Assembly (NCBI GenBank): GCA_963721115.1
Contig: CAVRIA010000006.1
Coordinates: forward strand, 930,001 to 994,000
Origin: CAVRIA01 sp963721115
GTDB taxonomy: Bacteria; Desulfobacterota; Binatia; HRBIN30; CADEER01
Direction of reading: 5' to 3'
DNA: 64,000 nt
In this document: positions 8,636 to 17,581 of the stretch, piece by piece
Position numbering within the stretch: position 1 is the first letter of the stretch
Layout: each line of letters begins with the position of its first letter
Notes under the pieces: generated by a model
Databases searched by the model: none
Seen by the model: only the letters and a program-made list of their open reading frames with translations
What the model was told of the DNA's origin: nothing
Made by a program: the position numbers and the translations under genes

Positions 8636-8699
8636 GAGCCTCCCCCGCGTCGAGATGACAGAAGACACCAGAACCCGAGTCGCATGCAAACGTAGCGGC

Positions 8700-9134
8700 T
8701 CAGCCGCGCTGCGGGGCGAACATCGGCGCCGTCACCTCGCCGCGCACGCCGGGATAGCGCAACGGCCGGAAGACCGCGCGCACCGGCATGTCGCAGCGCA
8801 GGTCCGGTGGGGCGCAGTCGACGACGTAGGTGACGAGGCGCACGACCGGGTCCTCTTCCAGCGCGACCAGACCGGTGACGAAGGGCAGGCGGTCGGCGAA
8901 CTGCGGGATCCAGGCGTGGCGCACGACCGACCAGGAGAACAGCCGCCCACGCCCGCTGGCGGTCGTCCACGTCCACTGCGCCGCGCCGCAGTGCCGGCAG
9001 GGTGGCAGCGGGTACCAGACGTAGCGCCCGCACGAGTCGCAGCGCGGCATGCGCAGCTCGCCGCGCGCGGCCCCCTTCCACAGCTCTCGCGCCGGCTCCC
9101 AGTGAACGTCCGGCAGGGGAAACTCGGCATGCAT
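8700..9134 (-). CDS. DUF35 OB-fold/zinc-ribbon protein
   Basis: This 144-residue protein has an N-terminal rubredoxin-like zinc ribbon (CDSCG, then CRHCG) followed by an OB-fold (GRLFSWSVV..., VTGLVALEEDPVVRLVTYV). DUF35 proteins are obligate partners of thiolase-like enzymes, for example ChsH2-DUF35 with Ltp2 in steroid side-chain cleavage. Its ATG overlaps the stop of the thiolase-like gene by one base (TGATG), indicating translational coupling and probably a 1:1 complex. Confidence 0.88.
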   Translation of the reverse strand: MHAEFPLPDVHWEPARELWKGAARGELRMPRCDSCGRYVWYPLPPCRHCGAAQWTWTTASGRGRLFSWSVVRHAWIPQFADRLPFVTGLVALEEDPVVRLVTYVVDCAPPDLRCDMPVRAVFRPLRYPGVRGEVTAPMFAPQRG

Positions 9135-10330
9135 CAGCGCCTCCCCAGGATCAGCGTGCTCGCCTGCGGTCCGGTGTAGCCGCCGTAGATGCCGACCGCG
9201 GCGTCCGGCACCTGCGCCGCCGCCTGCCGGCGCAGCTGGCGCACGATCTCGACCACGTGGGCGATACCGAGCACGTAGGCGTGCGACAGCATGCCGCCGT
9301 GCGTGTTGTACGGCAGCACGCCGGCGTCGAAGTGCAGCGCCTCGCCCTCGACGAAGCGGCCGCCTTCCCCCTTCGGGCAGAAGCCCATGTCCTCGATCTG
9401 CATGAGGGAGACGATGGTGAACGGGTCGTAGCAGGCGAGCACGTCGACGTCGTCGCGTTCGATGCCGGCCATCGCGAACGCGCCGGGTGCGGCGAAGACC
9501 TGCGGCGTCGAAGTGAAGGCGCCCTGCTGCGACCAGTACGCGCCGGTGCGCGAGTTGCCGACGCCGACGCCGAGAACCTCGACGATCGGCGCCTTCAGGT
9601 CGCGAGCGCGCTCGAGGGAGGTCATGACGTACGCCGCGCCGCCGTCGGAGATCAGGCAGCAGTCCTCCTTGCGGAACGGGTCGGCGATCAACGGGCTGCG
9701 CAGGTAGTCGTCGAGCGAGAGCGGTCTGTCGCGCATCACCGCTCCCGGCGTCAGGTTGGCGTGCCGCCGGCAGGCGACGGCGATGGCGCCGAGCTGCTCG
9801 GAGGTGGTGCCGAACTCGTACATGTGGCGCCGGGCGATGGTGGCGAAGTAGACCGGCTGCGGGAACCAGCCGAACGGCACCTCGAGGTTCTGCTTGCAGA
9901 GATCCTCGGCGTGGACCTGCCCGGGGCCGCCGACCATCTGCGAGCGCTGCGTCGCCCAGGCGACGGAGAACGTGTTGAGCACGCAGGTGGCCTTGCCGGA
10001 GCGGATCGCCAGCGCCGCTTCGTACGGTGCCGAGCCCGCCCAGACCATGCCGCCGCCCTTGTCGGAAACCCAGAGGTCGTGCGAGGTGCCGAAGTGGGCG
10101 TGAAACGCCGCGTCGTCGAACTGATCGCCGGAGAAGGGGACGTACATGATGCCGTCGACCTCGGCCGCCGTCAGACCGGCGTCGGCGAGGGCGCGCTCGG
10201 TCGCCTGGGCCGCGATCTGGTGCGTGGTCCGGCCCGACGCCTTGCTGTAGTCGGCGTCGCCGATACCGACGATCGCGATCTCGCCGCCGACGTCGTCGAG
10301 CTCGCTGGCGAATCCCCAGTCGTCCGTCAT
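9134..10330 (-). CDS. Thiolase-like protein of the SCP-x/Ltp2 type, lacking catalytic Cys
   Basis: The protein has 398 residues with the thiolase fold: EIAIVGIGDADYSKASG at the N-terminus, TTHQIAAQATERALADAGL, a central glycine-rich segment, and NTHGGMLSHAY plus YGGYTGPQASTLIL at the C-terminus. The nucleophilic Cys is missing from the GGGMVWAGSAP region, and the C-terminal Cys position reads YGG. Loss of both cysteines with a coupled DUF35 partner is the hallmark of Ltp2-type retro-aldolases rather than true thiolases. The start at 10330 is chosen because conserved sequence begins soon after; its ribosome site is weak. Confidence 0.85.
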   Translation of the reverse strand: MTDDWGFASELDDVGGEIAIVGIGDADYSKASGRTTHQIAAQATERALADAGLTAAEVDGIMYVPFSGDQFDDAAFHAHFGTSHDLWVSDKGGGMVWAGSAPYEAALAIRSGKATCVLNTFSVAWATQRSQMVGGPGQVHAEDLCKQNLEVPFGWFPQPVYFATIARRHMYEFGTTSEQLGAIAVACRRHANLTPGAVMRDRPLSLDDYLRSPLIADPFRKEDCCLISDGGAAYVMTSLERARDLKAPIVEVLGVGVGNSRTGAYWSQQGAFTSTPQVFAAPGAFAMAGIERDDVDVLACYDPFTIVSLMQIEDMGFCPKGEGGRFVEGEALHFDAGVLPYNTHGGMLSHAYVLGIAHVVEIVRQLRRQAAAQVPDAAVGIYGGYTGPQASTLILGRR

Positions 10331-10428
10331 TGCCGGATGACCGGCTAGCAGGCTTTTCCGGAGAATTCGAATGCGGCGAGTCGTCGGGTTCCCATTGGCC
10401 TGCCGAGCAGCGCTCCGCAGAGGGAAAG

Positions 10429-10645
10429 GCAACCACGAAGTTCGTCATCAGCTTCGTTCGCCCGGGGACAAATGAAGAATGCAACCACGAAGTTCGTCAT
10501 GAGCTGCGCTCGCCCAAAGACGCATGAAAAAGGCAACCACGAAGGACACGAAGATCACGAAGCCAAGAGCGGAAACGCTGGACGAAGGCGACGCCGATCT
10601 ATTTTCGGAGGAGGACACGAAGAGCACGAAGGCAGGAACGGAAGT
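10429..10645. repeat. 52-bp tandem repeat and ACGAAG-rich segment
   Basis: Copies begin at 10429, 10481 and 10533, an exact 52-base period, each opening with GCAACCACGAAG. The first two also share TTCGTCAT and a GCTCGCCC-like part. The third diverges into CACGAAGGACACGAAGATCACGAAG, and similar ACGAAG units recur to about 10640. The segment fills the gap between the thiolase-like gene and the cyclase fusion. It does not look coding despite being open in one frame. Confidence 0.7.
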
Positions 10646-10720
10646 GCCGGGGAAGCGACCCTTCTGGGGGGCGATCAGGGCCACCTGTACGATCCCCCGC
10701 GGCGGCCTGAATCAAATGCG

Positions 10721-12801
10721 TCAGCCGCCGACCTTCGACTCCACGATCCGGTATACCTTGACCCAACTGTCCGGTTCGCTCGATCCGACCTTCTTGATGT
10801 TGAGCCGTCCGCTTCGCCCAGCGGCCGTCGGGCGACTCGCCGCCGGTGACCTCGACCACGTCGTAGAACGACGGTGTCCGGTGCAGCGCCTCGCGGAAGC
10901 TCTCGGTGACCCAGATCTCGTTCGGCGCCACGTGCGGCTCCAGGCGAGCGGCGGTGCGGAAGGGGAGACCGCTGCGCACGGTGTGGCCCGAAGGCGTCTG
11001 CGCGTTGACCCGGACGTTTCCGTAGTCGATGGCGACGCGCAGCACGGGGTGGCCCTCGGCCTCGAACAGGTCCTCCATGATCCGCTTGGCCGCCTTGACG
11101 AGGCCGTTCGGGTCGTGGTGGACGATGGTCAGCGAGTCGCCGCCGGTGATCTCGGTGAGCTGGCAATGGGAGGCGTGCCGGTCGACCACGACGGGGAGCA
11201 TCTGGCGCACCGAGTCCTCGAGCCGCGGGTGGTCCATGATCTCGCTGAAGGCGCGGATGTCGGCATGCAGGACGCACAGCGGGCGCTCCTCGTCCGCCTC
11301 GCGCCACGGCCGGCCGTTGCCGACGACGTTCAGCTCGTCGATGTTCTGCACGTACTTGGGGTTGGCCCGCGAGATGATCTCGGACAGTACCGGGTGGACG
11401 AGATAGTGCGTCGATTCGGGCAGGACGCCGTCCGGATCGAAGGTGCGCTCGCCGGGCATGACGAAGCGCTGCACGCGCTGCGAGGAGACGAGGTCGACGC
11501 CCACGTAGCCGAGCAGGCCGGCCTTGAAGAGCGTGCAGAAGACGTGCTGCTCGGCGCCGGCAGCCGGCGGCGTCGCCGAGGACCGCCTGGTTGTGGGCGC
11601 GGAACAGGCGCTCGACCTCGTCGCGGGTGAGGATGTTGCTCGGCAGCAGGGAGAAGAGGGAATCGAGGCGCACGGCGCCGACGTAGGGCGATATCTCGTT
11701 CAGGTACTCGCGGGCGATCTCGGTGGCGGCCTGGTTGACGGCGCTCTTGACCACCGGCTCGTTGCGCTCCGCGGGGGCGATGCCCGAGAGCTTCTGTCCA
11801 ATGGTCATCAGGTCGCGCGGGCGGGCGAGGGTGTGGCGGTGGATGTAGTCGAACAGCGGCTCCTGTTGGCCGGTGTACACGTGCGTGACCTGCGTGATGC
11901 CGAGGAAGGCGGCGATCGGATCGGCGCGCAGCGCGCTCGGGTCGACCAGATTGCGGTCCTTCTCGCGGCGGATGTTGTTGAGGAAGATCTCCTTCAGGCT
12001 GGTGGCGGAGTAGCTGATGTCGATCGTGCTGCCGCGGTACTGCTGCGCCATCGGCGTCGAGTCCGCGAGCCGCGAGAAGGCCTCCTTGCGCACGGAGGCG
12101 AAGACCTTCACGTGGTGGCTCACCCGGCGCAGCTGGTACGCCGTCTCGACCAGCGCCATCTGCGACAGGTGCCAGACGTTGGGCGACGTCTCGCCCGCGT
12201 CGCTCGAGCGCGACTCCAGGCTCATGATGTGCTTGTTGAAGTACTCGTCGATGCTGTCGATGAAGATCGCCACCGGCCGGCTGATGGTGCGCAGCCGCGG
12301 CACCAGGCGGTTGTCGGTGTCGGTGGCGGACCGGAAGAGGTCGCCGCGGTGGAAGTCGAGCACGTTGACGAAGTGGTCGATGACGCTCTGCAGGCTGGGG
12401 TCGGCGACCAGGGCGGCGAGGCGGGGGTTGACGTCGAGCGACTCGACGAGGCCGAGCCGCTTGAGGACGGCGACGGCGACGGAGATCAGCCACACCTTGC
12501 GCCAGTTGTCCGTCGAGCGCCCGAAGAGCTCGAGCATCTCGGCGCTGAACACCTTGTCGCCGACCGGCTTGTCGAGCAGGCTGTTCTCCGGCAGGCAGAG
12601 GACGCCGCCGCTTTCCTGGTAGCCGACGCGCTTGGCCTTCAGGAGCAGCGTCTTGCCGAACCCCTTGGTGCCGGTGATGATGAACTTGTCGTCGCGGTTC
12701 TGGGTGAGGAACTCGTCGATCCAGGGCGTCCGATGCAGCAGCTTGGCATCGAAGTCCTCGGCGACCTGGATGTCATCGGCGTCTATGGTCCAAGCGCGCA
12801 T
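10721..12801 (-). CDS. P-loop ATPase fused to a class III nucleotide cyclase domain (two frameshifts)
   Basis: The intact product would be about 690 residues. The N-terminal ATPase has a Walker A (GTKGFGKT, residues 44-51) and a Walker B-like VAIFIDSIDEYF. The C-terminal part resembles class III adenylate/guanylate cyclases: LHADIRAFSE and TGGDSLTIVHHD hold the two expected metal Asp residues, followed by LRVAIDYGNV. The reading frame is broken near 11565 and again near 10793. Repairing both gives a continuous protein ending VKVYRIVESKVGG at 10721. The ATG at 12801 has an AGAGGA ribosome site. The role is probably signal sensing linked to cyclic nucleotide output. Confidence 0.7.
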
Positions 12802-12882
12802 CGCGTTCCTCTGTCGAAGGTCAGCCTGTGACAGGCGATTACAAGCAGAAGTGCCCCGCCTTGTCACCCCACCCCGGGGCGA

Positions 12883-13572
12883 TCACTCCGGCACGAGGCG
12901 GACGGCGGGGGTCGACGGCGTTGCCGGCTGGCCCGGACCACGTGCCGCGCGTTCCGGCAAGTGAAGATCCACGGGCAGGCCGTTCAGCCGCAGGTCGCTG
13001 CGAGCGATCAGGTCGGCCGGCGCGATGCGCGTGCCGATCATGTCGAGTACGTCCCGGGACAGCATGTGCAGATCCATCACCTCGGTCGCCAGCGAGCCCT
13101 CTTGCAGGCGGCGCTGCAGATCGCCGCGGTCGGCATAGCTTCCGTGCTGGTAGGAGACGCTGAGGGCGATCCCGTCGGCCGGAATGTCGAGGCTGTCGAG
13201 CTGCCGGAGCGCCGGGTCGATGACGTCGATCCAGACACGGGCGGGGCACTCCTCGGGCGACACCGCGGCGGGGTCGTAGACGATGCCGGTGTCGAGGCGA
13301 ACGACGAGGAAGCTGTGCCCGTCGTGCTGCTCGACGCCCTTGATGCCGCCGCTGGCCGTGAGGACGGAGCCGTGCTCGATGGCGTATTGCAACAAGACGC
13401 TCTCGAGGCGGACGGCGTCCCGCCCGTAACGGTCGCGCAGATCCTGCAGGGCATTGGCGACGTCGGCCTTGGAGCTCGGTAGCTCCGGGGTCGCCTGCGC
13501 CGCGGCGATTCCCGCCGGGGCGCAGAGAAGGAAGGCCGCCGTCGCTGCGGCGATCAGTGGGCGAGAGATCAT
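12883..13572 (-). CDS. Exported protein of unknown function
   Basis: The protein has 229 residues and a signal peptide of about 25 residues (ending GIAAAQA). The mature part has an amphipathic helix region (SSKADVANALQDLRDRYG) and a beta-rich middle with VKGVEQHDGHSF-like and RLDTGIVYDP segments. It has one Cys and no membrane helix after the signal. I cannot place it in a named family. It lies between the cyclase fusion and the glycosyltransferase, all on the minus strand. Confidence 0.65.
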   Translation of the reverse strand: MISRPLIAAATAAFLLCAPAGIAAAQATPELPSSKADVANALQDLRDRYGRDAVRLESVLLQYAIEHGSVLTASGGIKGVEQHDGHSFLVVRLDTGIVYDPAAVSPEECPARVWIDVIDPALRQLDSLDIPADGIALSVSYQHGSYADRGDLQRRLQEGSLATEVMDLHMLSRDVLDMIGTRIAPADLIARSDLRLNGLPVDLHLPERAARGPGQPATPSTPAVRLVPE

Positions 13573-13678
13573 CGGAGGCGAGCAAGCATAGCATTGCGGT
13601 GACGACAAGCACGCGCGCCCCGCGTCTCTGCGTCCCTGCGCGAGAGTCTCTCTTTTGCCGAGGCTCGGCATCGCGCGC

Positions 13679-14734
13679 TCAGCGGCCGCGCAGGCCCGCC
13701 AGACTGCAGGCGATCGAGACCAGTCGCCGCCGCCGGCGCGCGGCGAGCTCGCGCAGGGCGCCCGCCACGGACGCCGGCGTCCCCTCGGCGAGGGGCGAGC
13801 GGCGGAATGTCCGCCAGGCCCAGGGGCCGAGCCGGGCCGAGTGCAGGTACAGCTGATACCAGCGCTCGGCGACGAGACGGCTGAAGGCGGGCTCGGGATA
13901 CTGGCGGACCGCGTCGTTCGCGGCGCGCAGCCGCCGCAGCCAAACCTCGGCGCGGAGCAGAGACTCCCTCGTCGGCCGGAACTGGAGCAGGGCGATAGCC
14001 GCGTGTAGGGAGAGCTCGTCGGGGCTGGCATCGATTCCCAGGCCGTGCAGCTGGGAGCGGTGGATGCGGCTCACCGGCTCGAGCGTCTCCCCGGCGCGCC
14101 GGCGAGACACCTGATCGAGGTGGACGCGATACTCGTGCAATACCTCGGGCACGTTGGCGAGCCGCATCGACGAGGCGGAGCGAACCCACAGCTCGTAGTC
14201 CTGGGCCTCGGTGTACGCCGGGTCGTATCGCGGCCCGCCGTCGCGAAACGAGGCGCGGCGCATCATCACGGAAGAGTGCGCGAACGCGTTGGCGAACAGC
14301 AGCTGGCAGCGAATGGCGGCGTCGTCCGTGCACGGCCGCGAGATGCGGCTGGGCTTCCAGCCGATGGTCCGCACCCGCGTGCCGCAGATGCCCACCTCCG
14401 GGTTGGCGTCCAGGAACGCCACCTGGGTTGCCAGGCGGCGCGGCAGGCTGACGTCGTCGGCGTCCATACGCGCCAGATACGGCCCGCGCGCCAGCTCGAT
14501 GGCTCGATTGAGCGCGGCGGCGACCCCGGAATGCGGCTGGCGGCAGAGGCGCACGCGGCCGTCCCGGCGCCGGTATCGCTCCAGGATGTCCGCCGTATCG
14601 TCGGCGGAGCCGTCGTCGACGACGACGAGCTCGAGGTCCGAGCAGGTCTGCCGGAGGATGCTGTCGATCGCCTCCGGCAGGAAGCGGCTCGCGTCGTACG
14701 CGGGCATCAGGACGCTGACCAGCGGGGACGTCAT
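13679..14734 (-). CDS. Family 2 glycosyltransferase
   Basis: This 351-residue enzyme has a GT-A fold at the N-terminus: VSVLMPAYDASRFL, VVVDDGSADDT (nucleotide binding), a RMDADD metal-binding DxD motif and the catalytic EAQDYELW segment. The Arg-rich C-terminal region has no membrane helices. It would transfer a sugar from an NDP-sugar, most likely to a surface polysaccharide or glycan. No other glycan genes surround it. The start at 14734 opens directly on the conserved first strand. Confidence 0.88.
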   Translation of the reverse strand: MTSPLVSVLMPAYDASRFLPEAIDSILRQTCSDLELVVVDDGSADDTADILERYRRRDGRVRLCRQPHSGVAAALNRAIELARGPYLARMDADDVSLPRRLATQVAFLDANPEVGICGTRVRTIGWKPSRISRPCTDDAAIRCQLLFANAFAHSSVMMRRASFRDGGPRYDPAYTEAQDYELWVRSASSMRLANVPEVLHEYRVHLDQVSRRRAGETLEPVSRIHRSQLHGLGIDASPDELSLHAAIALLQFRPTRESLLRAEVWLRRLRAANDAVRQYPEPAFSRLVAERWYQLYLHSARLGPWAWRTFRRSPLAEGTPASVAGALRELAARRRRRLVSIACSLAGLRGR

Positions 14735-15045
14735 CGACTGGAATCGCGCGCCCGGGTGTAGCGGGCTTTCCGGCCGGCCGCAACTTCGACGCGTCGCGTC
14801 TGCCGAGCGAGGGGTGAACGCGCCTCGTGTGCGGTACGCGCGGCCGTCGCGCAAGGCGGACGACAAAAGCGAACACGCCGGCGCGACGCCGTGGCGTCCG
14901 AGTGACGAACGGCCGCCGATCGCACTCGAATCGCGCCCTCGTGACCGCGCCGGCTCCCTGGCACCCGGGTTGCTGCGGTTCGGGTATCTGCGTCGAAGGC
15001 CGAAGTATCCCGCCGGGGCTGCGGCCGGGGAGGACATCACAGCGC
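14735..15045. other. Divergent intergenic region between glycosyltransferase and cohesin genes
   Basis: This 311-base gap separates divergent genes and should contain both promoters. Open frames cross it, but none has a convincing start or recognisable protein. No repeat or clear sigma-70 box was recognised. The only obvious site is GGGGAGG at 15027-15033, a possible ribosome site for the gene at 15046. Confidence 0.4.
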
Positions 15046-16524
15046 ATGGCAAGATGGCAGGGCAGTTTCCTGGTGCTGGCCGCGGCATTGACCATTCAGG
15101 CCGGCTCGCCCGGGGCTCTGCGACCGCGGGTCGCGCTCGCCGCCGGCGGTGTGGCCACGGCCACGCCGAGCCCCTCGCCCACGCCGACGGACATCCCGGC
15201 GCTGGCCGCGGGCGACGCGACGCTCTTGAGCGTCGGCGACGTCGACCCGGCTCCCGGAGCCTCCGTCACGATCCCCGTCCTCATCGATCCGCGCGATCCG
15301 GTCGAGGCGTACCAGTTCACCGTGACCTACGATCCGGCGCTGCTCGCCGCCGCCGGTGTCGACCCCAGCGGCGTCGGCCAGGACTGCATGGTCGAGAACA
15401 ACCACACCGTTCCCGGGCGGATGTTGGTCTCCGGCGCCTGTACTCTGCCCATCGAGCAGGGTGGAACGCTGGTGCAGCTGCGCTTCGACGTCCTCGCGGG
15501 ATGTGCGGAGACGGCCGACGTCGCGGTGAGCGACTGCAACCTGAACGAGAGCACGCTACCGTGCGAGACCACGCCGGGACACGCCCAGGTGACCTGCGAC
15601 GCGGGCGGACACATCCTCTACTACAGCGGCAACGGCCCCGTCGACGCGGCCGTGGTGCACGTCGACGGCACGTCTCTTCCCGACGCCGAGAGCGACACGG
15701 GCGGCGGCTACGTCGTACCGGACGCCGTGCCGGGAACCTGGGCGCTGCGACCCGAGAAAACGGGAGGGTTCGGCAACGGCGTGAGCGCTCTCGACGCCGC
15801 GTACATCCTGCAGGCCGACGTCGGCAGGCGCACCTTCGACGACATGCAACGGCTGGCGTGTGACGTGACCGGCAACGGAAGCGTCAGCGCACTCGACGCC
15901 GCGCGCATCCTGCAGTTCGCGGTCGGCCTGCGCTCCCGCTTCGAGGTGGCCGAGGCATGCGGCTCGGACTGGGCGTTCGTCCCGGTCCCGGCCCCCGCCG
16001 AGAGACAAGTCGTGCAGGCGCCGCTCATTTCCGGTGGCATCTGCCAGCCGGGGGCGATCTCCTTCGATCCGTTCGGCGCGCCGGTGGCGGACCAGGACTT
16101 CCGCGCCGTTCTGTTCGGCGACTGCACGGGCAACTGGTCGTCCGGCGCCGGCGGCGGCGCGGCGGCGGTGGCGTCCGAAAGGACACGCGTCCGGATCGGG
16201 CGCGCGCGGCGCATCTCCTTGGGCAGGCTGCGCGTCCCGATCGAGGTACGGACCGGCGCCGCGGCGCAGGCGCTGTCTCTGGGAATCGCCTACGATCCGG
16301 CGCTCCTGAACCTGCGCCGCGTTCGGGGGCGCAACGGAGCCGCACATGCCATGGTGCGCTTCCACGCCGATCGGTCCGGCAATGCCGCCATCGCCCTCGC
16401 CAGCGCCGACCCCTTCGAGGGCGGCCGCGTCGTGCTGTTGCTGGACTTCGCCGCGCGCAGTCGCGGCGCCGCGCGCGACCCCGTGCGTGTGACGCAGGCC
16501 GCGGTGGAAGCGGCAGGCGATTAG
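15046..16524 (+). CDS. Secreted protein with two cohesin-like domains and an internal dockerin
   Basis: The protein has 492 residues. After a signal peptide (about 1-30) and a Thr/Pro/Ser linker comes a cohesin-like beta domain (SVGDVDPAPGASVTIPVLID..., FTVTYDPALL). A dockerin-like pair of calcium-binding repeats follows (GNGVSALDAAYILQADVG, then DVTGNGSVSALDAARILQ). The C-terminus holds a second cohesin-like domain (LRVPIEVRTGAAAQALSLG, IAYDPALLNL). Cohesins bind dockerins, so the protein could self-associate or form a scaffold outside the cell. Similar modules occur in non-cellulolytic bacteria. No glycoside hydrolase gene is nearby. Confidence 0.8.
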   Translation: MARWQGSFLVLAAALTIQAGSPGALRPRVALAAGGVATATPSPSPTPTDIPALAAGDATLLSVGDVDPAPGASVTIPVLIDPRDPVEAYQFTVTYDPALLAAAGVDPSGVGQDCMVENNHTVPGRMLVSGACTLPIEQGGTLVQLRFDVLAGCAETADVAVSDCNLNESTLPCETTPGHAQVTCDAGGHILYYSGNGPVDAAVVHVDGTSLPDAESDTGGGYVVPDAVPGTWALRPEKTGGFGNGVSALDAAYILQADVGRRTFDDMQRLACDVTGNGSVSALDAARILQFAVGLRSRFEVAEACGSDWAFVPVPAPAERQVVQAPLISGGICQPGAISFDPFGAPVADQDFRAVLFGDCTGNWSSGAGGGAAAVASERTRVRIGRARRISLGRLRVPIEVRTGAAAQALSLGIAYDPALLNLRRVRGRNGAAHAMVRFHADRSGNAAIALASADPFEGGRVVLLLDFAARSRGAARDPVRVTQAAVEAAGD

Positions 16525-16640
16525 GGGGTTAGGGTGTTAAGGGGTTAGGGGGTTAGGGGGTTAGGGGATTAGGGGATGAGAGCGCCCCCCCTCCTGCCCC
16601 TAACAGCCTAACCCCTGACAGCGTAACCCCGTAGTCCCCC
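16524..16640. repeat. G-rich intergenic inverted repeat, fourth copy
   Basis: Tandem GGGGTTA/GGGTGTTAAGG units (about 16524-16577) face an inverse segment, CCCCTAACAGCCTAACCCCTGACAGCGTAACCCC (about 16598-16630). The arms could pair across a C-rich centre. It starts at the stop of the cohesin gene and ends just before the glutamine amidotransferase gene. Same family as the elements at 1471, 2285, 3081 and 17328. Confidence 0.7.
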
Positions 16641-17339
16641 ATGGCGATCCGCCTGCATTCCCTCCAGCACGTCCCCTTCGAGGGATTGGGGAGCATCGAG
16701 ACGTGGGCGCGGCAGCGCGGCGCCGAGGTCGGCGTCAGTCGACTCCACGCCGGGGAGGCGCTTCCCGGCGCCGATGAAATCGACTGGCTGGTGGTGATGG
16801 GCGGCCCGATGAGCGTCCACGACGAGGCCCGGTACCCCTGGCTGGCGCCGGAGAAGCGCTGTATCGCGGCGGCGATCGGCGCCGGCAAGACCGTCGTCGG
16901 TGTCTGTCTCGGCGCGCAGCTGATCGCCGAGGTGTTGGGCGCGCGCGTCCGCCGCAACGAGCACAGGGAGATCGGCTGGTTCCCGGTGCGCAAGGTGAGC
17001 GAAGCGCAGGAGCTGGGCGTGGCGGCGGCGTTTCCGCCCGAGATCGAAGCCTTCCACTGGCACGGCGACACGTTCGGCCTGCCGGCCGGCGCGATTCACC
17101 TGGCGCGCAGCGACGCCTGCGAGCACCAGGCTTTCGTCTACCAGGAGCGAGTGCTCGCCCTCCAGTTCCACCTCGAGACGACGCGCGCCGCGGCCGCCGC
17201 GCTGATCGAGAACTGCGGCGACGAGCTCACGCCGGGCCCCTTCGTTCAGACGGCGGCGCAGATGTTTGCCCGCGACGACCGCTTCGCCGCGATCAACGAA
17301 GCGATGGAGGGGATCTTGGATAGGTTGTTACGCTGTTAG
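16641..17339 (+). CDS. Class I glutamine amidotransferase-like protein
   Basis: This 232-residue protein resembles the stand-alone amidotransferase domain of GMP synthase. The nucleophile is Cys89 in GVCLGAQ, the oxyanion glycines are in VVMGGPMSVHD, and the second catalytic residue is in LQFHLE. Such proteins hydrolyse glutamine or gamma-glutamyl compounds. The partner or substrate is unknown, as no synthase domain is attached or adjacent. The gene is a single unit enclosed by GTTAGGG-type repeats. Confidence 0.85.
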   Translation: MAIRLHSLQHVPFEGLGSIETWARQRGAEVGVSRLHAGEALPGADEIDWLVVMGGPMSVHDEARYPWLAPEKRCIAAAIGAGKTVVGVCLGAQLIAEVLGARVRRNEHREIGWFPVRKVSEAQELGVAAAFPPEIEAFHWHGDTFGLPAGAIHLARSDACEHQAFVYQERVLALQFHLETTRAAAAALIENCGDELTPGPFVQTAAQMFARDDRFAAINEAMEGILDRLLRC

Positions 17340-17581
17340 GGGGTTAGGTGTTAGGGGGCCATTCCCGACACCCTGACCTGAAACGTCCCGGGGCTGTGCC
17401 CGGGTTCGTAGGCAAAGGCTGGGGCTCGGGCTGAGGCTGGGTCGATCCCAAAGACCGCGCGAAGCGCGCACCGTCCTCAGCCCGAGCCTGAGCCTCAGCC
17501 TCAGCCTGTTCCGGAAGTCCGTGTGTTTCTCAGCTCGAATGATCCGGCGCAGCCCGGGGGCAACATTAACAGCGTAACCCC
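17328..17581. repeat. Intergenic region with GTTAGGG copy and GGCTGAGG-type hairpin
   Basis: The left side (about 17328-17362) has GTTACGCTGTTAGGGGGTTAGG, and the right end (about 17565-17581) has AACATTAACAGCGTAACCCC, its inverse complement in part. Between them lies another inverted pair: GGCTGGGGCTCGGGCTGAGGC (about 17418-17438) against CAGCCCGAGCCTGAGCCTCAG (about 17478-17498). A hairpin of this size between convergent genes is likely to terminate transcription from both sides. Confidence 0.6.

Noticed and set aside
10429..10645. Possible CRISPR array from the regular 52-base spacing
   Set aside because: Units are contiguous tandem copies without unique spacers and no cas gene is near.
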